Shown piece by piece: positions 30,024 through 38,629 of a DNA stretch of 64,000 nucleotides. A program made the position numbers and the translations under genes. The notes beneath the pieces were generated by a model. The model was not told the DNA's origin. It saw only the letters and a list, made by a program, of their open reading frames with translations, and made no database searches. Within the stretch, counting starts at the first letter, position 1. Each line of letters starts with the position of its first letter. Source of the DNA: Variovorax sp. SG517 (GTDB lineage: Bacteria > Pseudomonadota > Gammaproteobacteria > Burkholderiales > Burkholderiaceae_C); the NCBI RefSeq assembly GCF_013376045.1, contig NZ_JABMJG010000002.1, positions 124,001 through 188,000 of the forward strand. The letters are read 5' to 3'.

Positions 30024-31284
30024 GCCAGGCCAGCGCGAAGGTCGCGGCCAGCGTCGGCAGCGCGGAGCCGAACTGCGGCGCCCACTTGGCGAGCGCGTGA
30101 TATGCGGCGATGCCCGCGATCCAGATCAGCGCTGCGCCGAGATCAACCTTGCGCCGCGTGCCTTGCGGCGACACCGCCTCGCCACTGCCGAGCCGGCCGA
30201 TGATCACGCCATACAGCGGAACGAACACCGAGCTCAACAGCAGCAGGAAGGGTTCCAGCGTGTGCATCGGCAGCACCAGCGCCAGCGCGATGCACAGCGC
30301 AGCCAGCAGCAGGCCCCAGCGCTTCACGCTCCAGCGCGGCAGCAGGCTGTGCGTGGAGACCGAGCCGGAGTAGACGTCGCCGTACGCGTTGTCGAGCTCG
30401 TCGATCAGGATCAGGCCCAGCGCCACGAGGCCGCCCTGCGCCAGCAGCAGCGCGGTGACGAGGCCCGTGCCCGGCTCGGCCACGCTCACCACCATCACGC
30501 CCAGCGCGTAGCACCAGACGTTCGCGAGCGCGTAGCCGATCCACGTGCCGCCGAATGCGCCGCCCAGGCCGCCTGAGCTGCGCTTGCCGTGCCGCGCGTA
30601 ATCGGCCACCAGCGGCAGCCACGACACCGGCATCGCGATCACCAGGTCGAGCGCGCCGAACATGCCCATCGTGCCGTCGCCCGGGCGAGCCCAGAAGGCA
30701 TCCAGGCCCTTGGCCTGCAGCTGCGTCGCGAACTGCCACGTGAGCCAGAGCAGCGACAGCACCACCAGCGGCAGGCCGAAGCGGCTCACGAAGCGGCGCA
30801 CCAGCTTCACCATCGAGCCCGCGAGCAGCGCCAGCAGCACCGCGCCCCACAGCAGCGTGGTCAGCACGCCGCCCCAGAAGCTGCCCAGTGCCGGTCCGAC
30901 GACCGTCTGTCCGATGGCCTGCGTGCCTTCGCGCATCACCACGAGTTCGAAGGTGGTCCAGCCCACCAGCTGCACGATGTTGAGCAGCACCGGCAGCCGC
31001 GCGAAAGCGCTGCCGTAGGTCGCATGCATCAGGCCGGCGCTCGCCAGGCCGCTCTGGCAGCCCAGCCGGGCGGTCCAGGCCAGCAGGCCCGCGCCGATGC
31101 AGGAGCCGAGCACGATCGCGATCGCCGCGTCGCGCGTGCCCACGGCCGGCACCAGGTAGGCGCCGATCTGCATCACCAGCAGACCCACGCCGAGGCTGAA
31201 CCACAGCGAGGCGTGGTCGTGCCAGCCGAACACGCGCTGCGAGGCGGGCAGGGGTGTCAGCGCTTCGTTGTTGTCTTGTGCCAT
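29968..31284 (-). CDS. cytX: CytX-type NCS1 permease, predicted HMP transporter
   Basis: 438 residues with 12 predicted membrane helices, in the nucleobase-cation symporter 1 family (ASLWFSLGVGLLVMQIG near the start, helix 6 region AMPVSWLPLVADYARHGKRSSG). CytX is predicted to import hydroxymethylpyrimidine, and TPP-riboswitch control supports that over cytosine. The ATG at 31282-31284 has GGAG eight bases upstream. Its 3' end lies inside thiD on the other strand and leaves no room for a terminator. Confidence 0.87.
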   Translation of the reverse strand: MAQDNNEALTPLPASQRVFGWHDHASLWFSLGVGLLVMQIGAYLVPAVGTRDAAIAIVLGSCIGAGLLAWTARLGCQSGLASAGLMHATYGSAFARLPVLLNIVQLVGWTTFELVVMREGTQAIGQTVVGPALGSFWGGVLTTLLWGAVLLALLAGSMVKLVRRFVSRFGLPLVVLSLLWLTWQFATQLQAKGLDAFWARPGDGTMGMFGALDLVIAMPVSWLPLVADYARHGKRSSGGLGGAFGGTWIGYALANVWCYALGVMVVSVAEPGTGLVTALLLAQGGLVALGLILIDELDNAYGDVYSGSVSTHSLLPRWSVKRWGLLLAALCIALALVLPMHTLEPFLLLLSSVFVPLYGVIIGRLGSGEAVSPQGTRRKVDLGAALIWIAGIAAYHALAKWAPQFGSALPTLAATFALAWLSRPSAQGGASALAQSRG

Positions 31285-31372
31285 CCGTTTGCTCCAGTGC
31301 AAAAGGTTTGGCAGGTGGGCGAGGCCCCGGCGGCGCGGCTGTCACGCGAGAAGGCGTGAGAGGCCACCGGAC

Positions 31373-31482
31373 CAGCTTCCCTGCGCGAGGATTACCTCAA
31401 GCCGCGCAAATAAACGCGGCCGAACAGGTTCAAAGGGTTTGATCTCAGCCGGGTGGCAAGCCACCCAGCACCCCTAGCGAAG
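31373..31482 (-). ncRNA. TPP riboswitch (THI element)
   Basis: On the minus strand the conserved parts occur in order: GGGGTGC, GGCTGAGATCAAACCC (the pyrimidine-sensing J3/2 CUGAGA), GAACCTG, then GGTAATCCTCGCGCAGGGAAGC. The P3 extension is GGGTGGCTTGCCACCC. It lies 89 bases before the permease start. Between them TCACGC/GCGTGA (31342-31347 with 31354-31359) and other GC stems could serve as the expression platform, either at translation or by termination. A -10-like TACAAT (complement of 31489-31494) sits just upstream. Confidence 0.94.
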
Positions 31483-31508
31483 GCCTGAATTGTAAGAGCA
31501 GAAGCGCG

Positions 31509-31530
31509 AAAGCCCGCAAGAGCGGGCTTT
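31509..31530. terminator. Intrinsic terminator at the chromosome-prophage boundary
   Basis: Perfect 9-base-pair stem (31509-31517 with 31522-31530) with 4-base loop. It lies 20 bases beyond the last gene of the minus-strand prophage arm and just upstream of the cytX promoter region, so it should stop phage transcripts before they enter the riboswitch. Confidence 0.75.
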
Positions 31531-31550
31531 CCGGGATGGCGACATGGAGA

Positions 31551-31814
31551 TCACGCTTTGGGCGGGGCGCCTCCCAGCGGCACGCTCAGAACTCGCAGAA
31601 AGCCCTTGCCCTGGAGGATGTTCCGGTAGCAGTTGACGGCGACGGCCTCGGCCTCCCTGGCGACCACGTCGCCGGCTGCGATGACCTGGCCATCGTCCGT
31701 CACGATCGCCAGCTTGGCCGGCTTCCCGTCGACCGTTACGGTGAGCCCTTCGTGCGAGACGGCACTGATGACGACCCCCTCGATTGCGCCCGTGGGCTGC
31801 GTACCGATCATCAT
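31551..31814 (-). CDS. Phage hypothetical protein, beta-rich (87 aa)
   Basis: Last gene of the minus-strand arm. I do not recognise the family. The sequence (GAIEGVVISAVSHEGLTVTVDG) suggests a small beta barrel. ATG at 31812-31814 overlaps the upstream gene's stop as ATGA; the next ATG is one codon on. The terminator at 31509-31530 follows. Confidence 0.65.
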   Translation of the reverse strand: MMIGTQPTGAIEGVVISAVSHEGLTVTVDGKPAKLAIVTDDGQVIAAGDVVAREAEAVAVNCYRNILQGKGFLRVLSVPLGGAPPKA

Positions 31815-32317
31815 GATGCCTCCTGCAGCATGTCTGCCTGTTGCGCCGCCGGCGTGATGACCCGGCCGCCGGTTGACCGGATCTCGCCGGCGGCCTTCTT
31901 CACTGCCCGGCTCACCTCGCTGAAGCTCAGCCGCCTGAGCTGGAACTCGTGGAGGTCGACGGCCGCATTGATGTGGTCGAGCTCCTGGTAGTAGAGGGCG
32001 GTGGCCTTCCACTCGCCGCTGGCCATTGCGCGCTGCTCGATGCCGTGCAGAGCGAGTTCGGCGCTGCGGAAGTGCTCGCCGAGGCCTCGTACGACGCCCA
32101 GCTGCTCGATGGCTTGGGCCACGTTGAGCGCGCTGGCCACGATTGACCAGTCGAGCTCGGTCGCCACGCCTTCCCGTAGCGCTCGAGCTGCTGCGCGCAG
32201 TGGGTCGAGCGTGTTCGCGAGCTCCGCCGACGTCAGCAGCGCGGCGCCGTTCCTGGCCAGGCGTATCGGTGCGAGTGATACGCGACTTGGTCGACGGGGA
32301 GGGCGGCCGTGCGTCAT
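31811..32317 (-). CDS. Phage hypothetical protein, helical (168 aa)
   Basis: Mostly alpha-helical by composition; no family recognised. The N-terminus is basic (GRPPRRPSRVSLAPIRLARN), followed by helices such as LDPLRAAARALREGVATEL. Coupled by ATGA overlaps to the genes on both sides, so it is part of the same early transcript. Confidence 0.7.
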   Translation of the reverse strand: MTHGRPPRRPSRVSLAPIRLARNGAALLTSAELANTLDPLRAAARALREGVATELDWSIVASALNVAQAIEQLGVVRGLGEHFRSAELALHGIEQRAMASGEWKATALYYQELDHINAAVDLHEFQLRRLSFSEVSRAVKKAAGEIRSTGGRVITPAAQQADMLQEAS

Positions 32318-32898
32318 GACATTGCGGCCCTGTTTTTGGCCTCGGCCTCGTCGAGCATCGCCCGCAGATCTGCGTCGGCCTGCTTCGCCCAGTCTTGGCC
32401 GTGGCGCACGTAGCGCATCAGCAGGAAGTGGATCGCCGCGGCCTGCTCGTGCTCGGCCTTCGTCTTGATTTCGACGCCACAGAGGCGGAGAGCTTGGGCG
32501 AGGTGGATGCAGGTGAAGTTGGGCCGGCCGAGGATTGCGATCAGATCATCATTGAGGGTCGTGAGACCGGGCGCCTTCGAGTCGGACAACCGATAGATGC
32601 TGACCTGGGAGATCTCGCCGACATCGCTGGTGAAGTGGTACGCCACGCCATCCTCGTCGGTGGTCCATTGGTCAGGGTCGGAGAACATGGCCAGCCATTC
32701 CTCCCGCTCGGCGCGGTTGATGGCCTCCGGGGCGTCGACGATCGCACCGGTGTAGTCGATGGTTTCGCTCGCGAACCGGCGGAGCAGAGCATTCCACCCG
32801 TGGACCACATACGTGGCCGCTCCCTCGCCGCTAAAAGCGAGAGCGAACGAGGCGTCGATCAACTTCTCGTGCGGAACTGGCGTGATGAGAGGCTCCAT
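32314..32898 (-). CDS. Phage hypothetical protein (194 aa)
   Basis: No recognised domain. The ATG at 32896-32898 has a strong AGGAGA upstream. The C-terminal half is helical and acidic, with LRAMLDEAEAKNRAAMS at the end. It follows the 340-residue gene by two bases and overlaps the next gene. Confidence 0.7.
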   Translation of the reverse strand: MEPLITPVPHEKLIDASFALAFSGEGAATYVVHGWNALLRRFASETIDYTGAIVDAPEAINRAEREEWLAMFSDPDQWTTDEDGVAYHFTSDVGEISQVSIYRLSDSKAPGLTTLNDDLIAILGRPNFTCIHLAQALRLCGVEIKTKAEHEQAAAIHFLLMRYVRHGQDWAKQADADLRAMLDEAEAKNRAAMS

Positions 32899-32900
32899 GG

Positions 32901-33923
32901 CTACTCTCCTTTCGTGGCCGAGTTGCCAGCGGCGCGATCGATGCGATCCATCTCGCCGATGATCAGCGCGCCGGCCTTTTCCAGCATCCGCCGGGCCGTG
33001 CCAGGCTTCCACCACTCGCTGGCCCACGGCCAGGCGCTCGGATGGATGGCCTCATAGTTGCCGTCGCCCTGTGAGTAGGGCGAGAGCTTGTCCGCAGCGG
33101 TCAAAGCGTAAGCGCAAGCAGCCGAAGCCAGTTCGCCGGCGTCATGCTCGTCGTCGTGCTCTGGTGTAAAGCCCTCCAGGCCGACCTGGCGTTGCCGCTC
33201 GGCCAGCACGTCGCGTGCGGCGGCCGTCAGTACGTTTCGGACGGGCTGTCCGGGTGCCGTCAGATCCCGTGCGGCATGCCACTCCATCTCCAGCGCTGCC
33301 TCGACGATCTTGCGAGGCGGTGTGTCTTGGGCAAAGTCCATTCCAGGCCACGCAGCCAGAGCATCCAGGACGGCCTCCTTCCACTCGTTCGGCTGTGCCT
33401 CATTGGCCGACGCATAGAGCTTCATGCCGAGCGTGATCGGCGGAGCATCGGCGGCCCACTTGATCATCTGGAGGCCATCTTCGCCCGTCAGCGACGTGGA
33501 GACGACTACTTCGCCAATGGGGTGTGCCGGTGCAGGCGCGGCCTCGAGCCAGTCGCGAGCGTCATCCCAGGCTTGGCACAGACCGATGTAGCCGCGAGTG
33601 CCGCGCAGGCCTCCGAGCCTCGCGAGGGCAGCCTCGTTCCTGAAGACGCGCACGGCCTCGACAAGAGCCTGCAGGAGTACCCACGCCTGGGTGACCGAGT
33701 TGGGCTGGACTGCCGGTGTCGGCGGGCGCTCCTGGTCCGCTAGATCGTCGTCGACTTCGGTCGGACCTAGATATTGAGCGCCCTCATCGGGATGCTCGGT
33801 CAGCCATGCGTAGAGGCCCGGGGAGAGACCGGGGGACTCCGCTGCAATCGTCACCTCGGCGTCCTGGCCCCCGAAGAAGGCCAGCAACGCCTCTGCTTGC
33901 CTGAGCGTGATCTGCGTGCTCAT
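32901..33923 (-). CDS. Phage hypothetical protein with conserved C-terminal module (340 aa)
   Basis: Two parts: an acidic N-terminal region and a C-terminal module (about 230-330) with AAARDVLAERQRQVGLEGF, TPEHDDEHDAGELA and PSAWPWASEWWKP that I recognise as recurrent in many phage proteins without known function. The start ATG overlaps the parB-like stop (ATGA). The His/Asp cluster HDDEHD could bind metal; this is speculation. Confidence 0.75.
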   Translation of the reverse strand: MSTQITLRQAEALLAFFGGQDAEVTIAAESPGLSPGLYAWLTEHPDEGAQYLGPTEVDDDLADQERPPTPAVQPNSVTQAWVLLQALVEAVRVFRNEAALARLGGLRGTRGYIGLCQAWDDARDWLEAAPAPAHPIGEVVVSTSLTGEDGLQMIKWAADAPPITLGMKLYASANEAQPNEWKEAVLDALAAWPGMDFAQDTPPRKIVEAALEMEWHAARDLTAPGQPVRNVLTAAARDVLAERQRQVGLEGFTPEHDDEHDAGELASAACAYALTAADKLSPYSQGDGNYEAIHPSAWPWASEWWKPGTARRMLEKAGALIIGEMDRIDRAAGNSATKGE

Positions 33924-36388
33924 GCCAGCACCTCCAGCACGTCGGCCTCGAGTTCGACAATCTTGGGCGCCTTCTTCGGCCTGGCCAGATTCACGGCCCA
34001 TTTCGTCGTACCGTCGACGGGCGCCTTCAGGGTGCCTTCCTTGTTGTGGTGCTCGGCCGCATAGCCGCTGAGGGCTGCGCGAACCTTCACGCGGTCCCCG
34101 GCCTTGAGCGCGGGCTTCGTGACGGCTTTCGCATCCGTTGGGAACGGCCAGAGCGCGCCTGCGTGAGCGGCCGCGGGTGCTGCCGACGCCGGCGTCGCCG
34201 AGGTCGACGGGTCGGCCTGGCGCGACTCGATCGGGAACGGCCAAAGCGCCTTGGCCAGCACGCGGAGGGCTGTGTTCGGCAGGACCGCATCGGCACTGAC
34301 TCCGAACGCCACACGCACCTTGCCCTTCGCCAGCACGTGCGTGACCTCACCCTCGAGCTCGAACTGGCTGTACTTGCTGTCGATCACCGCAACACGGTCA
34401 CCGACCGCCGGCAAGGGAGCGGCCGGCGCGGTAGGTGCCGCGCCTTCCTCTTCATTCGCGCCGGTAGGCGCCTGGTTCTGGTCTTCGGTGCCACTGGCCG
34501 ATGCGCTCTCTACTGAGTCTTCGGGCGTTTCGCCATCCAAAGCGCGCAGCTTCTCGGCGATCTGTGCCTGGACTTCCTCGGCCGAAGACTTTCCGGCGCG
34601 TGTAGCTTGCGCCGCAGGCGGAGCGGTCGATTTTTTTGCTTTCTGCGCCGTTGCGAGCTTCGGCTCTTTCGCAGCCTTCGGGGCTGCGGCTGCCTTCAGC
34701 CTGGAGATCTGGTTGCGCAGCTGCAGCTTCTGCTCGGCGATCGCTTTCTCGCGCGCCGCCGCGAGATCCAGGCCGGCCACCGTCGCGATCGCATTGAGAG
34801 CTGGCGTCGCCAGCGCGTCGCCCCTGCCGTAGGGGTAGTACTCGCGCTCATCTGCGGCCATGAAGAGCACCAACGCGCGCCACACGTTGGGATCGCTCGC
34901 GCGCTGGAGCGCAGCAATGGCTGCTTCGTTCTTTGCGCCGTAGTCGTCGCCATCGACTTGCAGATTCAACACTTCGACCAGCGTTTCCCCGGCGTCGAAA
35001 TCGGTGATCTGGCGCACGAGCCACGTGCGCACCAGGTCGGCCGTGATGAGGGCTGACACTGCTTCATCAGCTTCGGTACGCACGGCTTCCTTGATCGTCT
35101 CGAACATCGCGCGACGGCCCGCTTTTTCGCTCCTGGTCTTTGCCTCCTGCTTGAGGTTCTCGATCTGACGTTCGAGCTTGACGGCGCTCTGCGTTTCGTC
35201 TTTCGCGATGGCGCCCTTGGTCACGAGCACCGCTTCCGCTTCGGCGGTAGGAACTGCCTCGATCAGTTCCTTTGTGTACGGGTTCTCGATCAGCACCGGC
35301 GACGGGGCGTCCGCTCCGAGCAGCTTGCGCAAGGACGGGCCGCTCTCATCAATGTCCGTGCGCTTCTGGTCCAGACGGCTGTAGCCCTTCAGCCCCTGCC
35401 AGCTGTGCGGGCTGACGATCTCCTTGGCTGCTTTGCCCTCGATCACAGTGAAGCCCTTCGCTTCTGCCTTCGCGACCAGTCGGCCGCGATGAACTTCGGT
35501 CTTCGCATCGAAGCAAACGGGGTCCGTGCAGATGTCTGCACTCTTGACGTCGGCGAACAGCTCGGGGTTTGCGCCAGTGCGTTTGGGACAGGCTTTGCAG
35601 CTCCCCGCAGTGGCATGCAGCGATTCGTCCTTGATGTTGAAGGCAGCCTTGCCCAAATCGAGCATGACGTTCTCGCGGACCCATTGCTCGAAGGCCCGTA
35701 CCGAGTATGTCGGTTCGCCCTGGTAGTCGCGCTTCAGCGCTTCGGTCAGCGCCTTCTTCTGCAGCTTGGCGACCGGGATCCGGGCAATAGGGAGCGCGAT
35801 ACTGTGGTCGATCTGGCGGGTCTCGAGCGCTTCCTTGGCCTCGGGGATCAGCTCGAGCAGCTTGACTCGCGCGTACACGTAGGCCTTGCTCTTTTTGACC
35901 TTGTTGCCGACCTCTTCGGCCGAAAGGTGGCTGTGCTCCATCAGGTCCCGAAAGCCTTCGGCCTCCTCAAGCGCGCTGAGATCTTCGCGCTGCAGGTTTT
36001 CGATCAGCTGGATCTCGCGCACCTGGTCGTCGGTGAGCTGGCGGATCATGGCCGGGATCGTGCTGACACCTGCCAGCTTGCTTGCCCGGTAGCGCCGTTC
36101 TCCGGCGACGATCTCGTGCGAGGGAAGGGGATCGCCCCTCCGGCGGTCGGCGAAGGTCTCCTGCAGCCGATCAGCAGGCAGCAAGCGAACCAGGACCGGC
36201 TGATGCACGCCGCTGGCCTTGATGCCTTCGGCGAGCTCCTGCAGCTTGGCCTGGTCGAAGTGCTTGCGCGGGTTGGTACGGCTGGTGACGACCATCGCCA
36301 GCTGCAGCATGGCGAACTGCGGTTCGTCGACCGTCGTGGTTTCGGCAATCGCGTCGCCGGTGTCAGAAGCGAATTCTTTCAGAGACAT
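33920..36388 (-). CDS. ParB/RepB/Spo0J-family DNA-binding protein (822 aa)
   Basis: The N-terminal ParB domain has the CTP-binding/sulfiredoxin-like fold with GERRYRA at 96-102 and ENLQRED at 130-136, followed by a helix-turn-helix (about 155-180, LSAEEVGNKVKKSKAYVYARV). Then comes a Cys cluster (C264, C267, C287, C292) suggestive of zinc binding, a helical middle, an Ala/Pro-rich linker and two KOW/SH3-like segments (VGDRVAVIDSKYSQFELEG, LKAGDRVKVRAALSG). It is about twice the length of plasmid ParB and there is no ParA here, so it may be a regulator or replication-associated ParB-like protein rather than a partition protein. The prophage carries repeated 16-base palindromes that could be its sites. 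Confidence 0.85.
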   Translation of the reverse strand: MSLKEFASDTGDAIAETTTVDEPQFAMLQLAMVVTSRTNPRKHFDQAKLQELAEGIKASGVHQPVLVRLLPADRLQETFADRRRGDPLPSHEIVAGERRYRASKLAGVSTIPAMIRQLTDDQVREIQLIENLQREDLSALEEAEGFRDLMEHSHLSAEEVGNKVKKSKAYVYARVKLLELIPEAKEALETRQIDHSIALPIARIPVAKLQKKALTEALKRDYQGEPTYSVRAFEQWVRENVMLDLGKAAFNIKDESLHATAGSCKACPKRTGANPELFADVKSADICTDPVCFDAKTEVHRGRLVAKAEAKGFTVIEGKAAKEIVSPHSWQGLKGYSRLDQKRTDIDESGPSLRKLLGADAPSPVLIENPYTKELIEAVPTAEAEAVLVTKGAIAKDETQSAVKLERQIENLKQEAKTRSEKAGRRAMFETIKEAVRTEADEAVSALITADLVRTWLVRQITDFDAGETLVEVLNLQVDGDDYGAKNEAAIAALQRASDPNVWRALVLFMAADEREYYPYGRGDALATPALNAIATVAGLDLAAAREKAIAEQKLQLRNQISRLKAAAAPKAAKEPKLATAQKAKKSTAPPAAQATRAGKSSAEEVQAQIAEKLRALDGETPEDSVESASASGTEDQNQAPTGANEEEGAAPTAPAAPLPAVGDRVAVIDSKYSQFELEGEVTHVLAKGKVRVAFGVSADAVLPNTALRVLAKALWPFPIESRQADPSTSATPASAAPAAAHAGALWPFPTDAKAVTKPALKAGDRVKVRAALSGYAAEHHNKEGTLKAPVDGTTKWAVNLARPKKAPKIVELEADVLEVLA
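35526..35541. repeat. Prophage palindrome, site 1 (one change)
   Basis: GTGCAGATGTCTGCAC, inside the parB-like gene at the codons for its Cys-cluster (residues 283-288). One base from the consensus. Confidence 0.65.
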
Positions 36389-36392
36389 GTTT

Positions 36393-36698
36393 TCATCCTT
36401 GGAGGGTGTGGCGAGTGATCGCGGTAATGCCGTTGCCCGGCCCTTCGAGGCGGGACGTGGACGAGGAGTGCTCGATCGCCGCTTGAGGAGCGGTCTCGGC
36501 GGGCCCCAGGAACGGGGAGGTGAGCTGGTCGGTGACCTTCAGGTAGTCGACCTCGACCTTGGCGCTGTCGACCAGCACCGAAGCCACTTGCGCGATCGCG
36601 CGGGCCCGATCGGGGTCCATTGGCTTCTCGCGGTTGCGGAGATCTGCGAGGGTGTCGAGCAGCTGGGTGCGCAGCTGCGTGATATGGGGCGTGCTCAT
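36393..36698 (-). CDS. Phage hypothetical protein (101 aa)
   Basis: A helical protein with MDPDRARAIAQVASVLVDSAKVEVDYLKVTDQL, resembling small phage proteins found beside DNA-metabolism genes; function unknown. It lies four bases before the parB-like gene and its start overlaps the HNH gene stop (ATGA). Confidence 0.65.
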   Translation of the reverse strand: MSTPHITQLRTQLLDTLADLRNREKPMDPDRARAIAQVASVLVDSAKVEVDYLKVTDQLTSPFLGPAETAPQAAIEHSSSTSRLEGPGNGITAITRHTLQG

Positions 36699-37414
36699 GG
36701 CGCCGACCTTTCCTTGTGTTCGCGGGTGATGCGGTTGACCTGGCGCGTAATGGCGCCCTTCAGCTGGATGAGCTTTCGCAGCTCGGGTGATCTGTTGCCG
36801 GGGTGGTTGCGCCGTGCGTTCTCGGCGCGGGAAATGCACTCGAGGCGATCGAGCGTGATTTCCTCGAGCACGGTGGTGCGCATGCCCTTCCGGAAAACGA
36901 CGATGTGGCCCTCGGGAACCGGGCCGTTCGCTGCGATCCAGACCAGGCGATGGACGGGATGCCACCGCACGTGGTTGGGGCCCGGCAGTTCGTTCATCTT
37001 CTGCTCGAGCACCAGATGCGGATTCCTGCTGCCGCCACGAACCCGCCGGTAGCTGCCGACCGGGAGCGTGGTATGGGGCGCTTGGCCTGGCTTGAACTGG
37101 GTCTCTGCCATCCTGCCGCGCGTGGGCATGTGCTTGCCCTTGTTCGCGGGGACCTGCCCAGGCTGAAAGCGATTGGCGATCATCCTGGCGTCTTGCTTGC
37201 CCCGCTGGATCCGGCCGGCCATGTCGCTGGCCAGGAACTCCGCGGACTTGCGCAGGCCGAGCTTCTTGGCCATCCTGTAGACGGCCCCCATGGGGATCTG
37301 CAGGGCGCCCGCGACGACTTCGCCGGTCATGTTCGGATACCACTGCTTGAGCAGCTCCAGCATCACGGGCGTCCAGCGCGTCTTCGGGCGGTTGATGTTC
37401 CGCGACTTCGTCAT
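36695..37414 (-). CDS. HNH endonuclease
   Basis: 239 residues. The N-terminal part (about 10-60) looks like a helix-turn-helix (WTPVMLELLKQWYPNMTGEVV, MGAVYRMAKKLGL); the C-terminal half is an HNH_3-type nuclease with WHPVHRLVWIAANGPVPEGHIVVFRKG followed by the Asn of ISRAENARRN. Such genes are homing-type nucleases or phage DNA-processing enzymes. Being embedded by ATGA overlaps on both sides suggests a settled member of the arm rather than a recent free-standing homing insertion. Confidence 0.82.
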   Translation of the reverse strand: MTKSRNINRPKTRWTPVMLELLKQWYPNMTGEVVAGALQIPMGAVYRMAKKLGLRKSAEFLASDMAGRIQRGKQDARMIANRFQPGQVPANKGKHMPTRGRMAETQFKPGQAPHTTLPVGSYRRVRGGSRNPHLVLEQKMNELPGPNHVRWHPVHRLVWIAANGPVPEGHIVVFRKGMRTTVLEEITLDRLECISRAENARRNHPGNRSPELRKLIQLKGAITRQVNRITREHKERSAP

Positions 37415-37986
37415 GGCGCGCTCGCATGAGTGGGTGGGTCCGAGGCCTGCGACACGGCTGTAGCGACGGGCAGGGTGTATGCGTAGTACCGGCCCTTGCG
37501 GACTCGTACGAGCAGCCCGGCCTCGATGCAGCTCTCCAGGCGCTTGTCCACCGACTGGCGGGGTGCGCCGAAGATCGCCTCTACCTCCTCGCACGTGTAG
37601 GCGACACTGGCTGGCATCGTGCGCAGGTCCTGGATGACCAACTCGGCGAGACTGCCGGCGCGCGGCGTGTAACCGTTGACTCCCACGATTGGCGCCAGCT
37701 CGGGCGGCGTTTCGAACACCTCGGCCGTCTGCTCGATGGCTTCGGTCGATTCGGAGACGCTGATCCTCGCCCGCGCTGTGACGGTCCGATGCGCGGCGGT
37801 GGTAGGCACGATCGGCGGCGGGGTCGTCGTGCGACCGTTGAGCCTGCTGGGCAGGCGCATCGCGTCGTAGGCGCCGGCGCGCGGGCAGGTCGCACGCAGT
37901 TCTGCGCCGTCGTACACCTCGGCCGGATGAACGGTGCCCGCCGGGCGCGCGTAGGGAATGCGCTGTGTGGCATATCTGTCGTTCAT
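37411..37986 (-). CDS. Phage protein with C-terminal winged helix (191 aa)
   Basis: The N-terminal half is low in structure; the C-terminal 70 residues read as a winged helix (YTCEEVEAIFGAPRQSVDKRL, then LVRVRKGRYYAYTLP). Probably DNA-binding; no family name. ATGA overlaps on both sides. Confidence 0.68.
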   Translation of the reverse strand: MNDRYATQRIPYARPAGTVHPAEVYDGAELRATCPRAGAYDAMRLPSRLNGRTTTPPPIVPTTAAHRTVTARARISVSESTEAIEQTAEVFETPPELAPIVGVNGYTPRAGSLAELVIQDLRTMPASVAYTCEEVEAIFGAPRQSVDKRLESCIEAGLLVRVRKGRYYAYTLPVATAVSQASDPPTHASAP

Positions 37987-38282
37987 GGCCTGGCGCTCCC
38001 GGAGATCGACCGGCCGAGATCTGCGAGGTCCTGCAGCACGTCGCGCGTACGACGATAGACCCACATGCTGGCCACGATGCCCAACGGCCCGCCTGCCAGA
38101 TAGGCGGCGATCTCAATGCCGGTCGCGTCGGGCGCGAGCTTGAAAAGCACCAGGTTGCAAACACCGATCGCGCCGCTGTTCAGGAACGCCGCGACGAAAT
38201 GACCGTTGTTCACGAGCTGGCTCTGCAGGCCGAGCGCGAACACCAGGCCGAAGGTGCCGACGAAGAGCCAAAGCGCACTCAT
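37983..38282 (-). CDS. Small integral membrane protein (99 aa)
   Basis: Three hydrophobic helices (about 3-20, 28-48 and 57-75), then a charged C-terminal tail (RRTRDVLQDLADLGRSI) facing the cytoplasm by the positive-inside rule. Fold resembles small holin-like or superinfection-related membrane proteins, but it lies in the early arm away from any lysis gene, so no lysis role is claimed. Confidence 0.65.
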   Translation of the reverse strand: MSALWLFVGTFGLVFALGLQSQLVNNGHFVAAFLNSGAIGVCNLVLFKLAPDATGIEIAAYLAGGPLGIVASMWVYRRTRDVLQDLADLGRSISGSARP

Positions 38283-38629
38283 ACGGGTCTCGTGGGCGTG
38301 CGATGCACACGATAGATGTTCATGCCCTTGCCGGAGGACGGTGTGCCGACTTCGCGGCCAAGGGCACGGCTGGCTCGGGCACGAACCTCGCCGGGCACGG
38401 CGTGGCCCAGGCCGTCCGCGTCGAGCAGGTCGAGAGCCAACGCGATGGTCGGCACCGATTGGGCGTCGTATCGCACCTCCGCACCTCGCCTGAATGCGGT
38501 CCCCAAAAACTCCATCGCAAGGGCTTCGGCGGGCGTGACGCCTCGACCAACGACAGGCCGGTCGGCGTCAGTGCGGACGCTGACATTGCCGCCGCCGAGG
38601 TCGACGAAGGTGATCGTGACGTTGCTCAT
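38279..38629 (-). CDS. Phage hypothetical protein (116 aa)
   Basis: Starts with a strand-rich MSNVTITFVDLGGGNVSVRTD segment and continues with helices; the C-terminus is basic. No family recognised. ATGA overlaps with both neighbours. Confidence 0.62.
   Translation of the reverse strand: MSNVTITFVDLGGGNVSVRTDADRPVVGRGVTPAEALAMEFLGTAFRRGAEVRYDAQSVPTIALALDLLDADGLGHAVPGEVRARASRALGREVGTPSSGKGMNIYRVHRTPTRPV

Noticed and set aside
37983..38282. Holin
   Set aside because: Three-helix topology would fit, but the gene lies in the early arm with no endolysin or spanin nearby.
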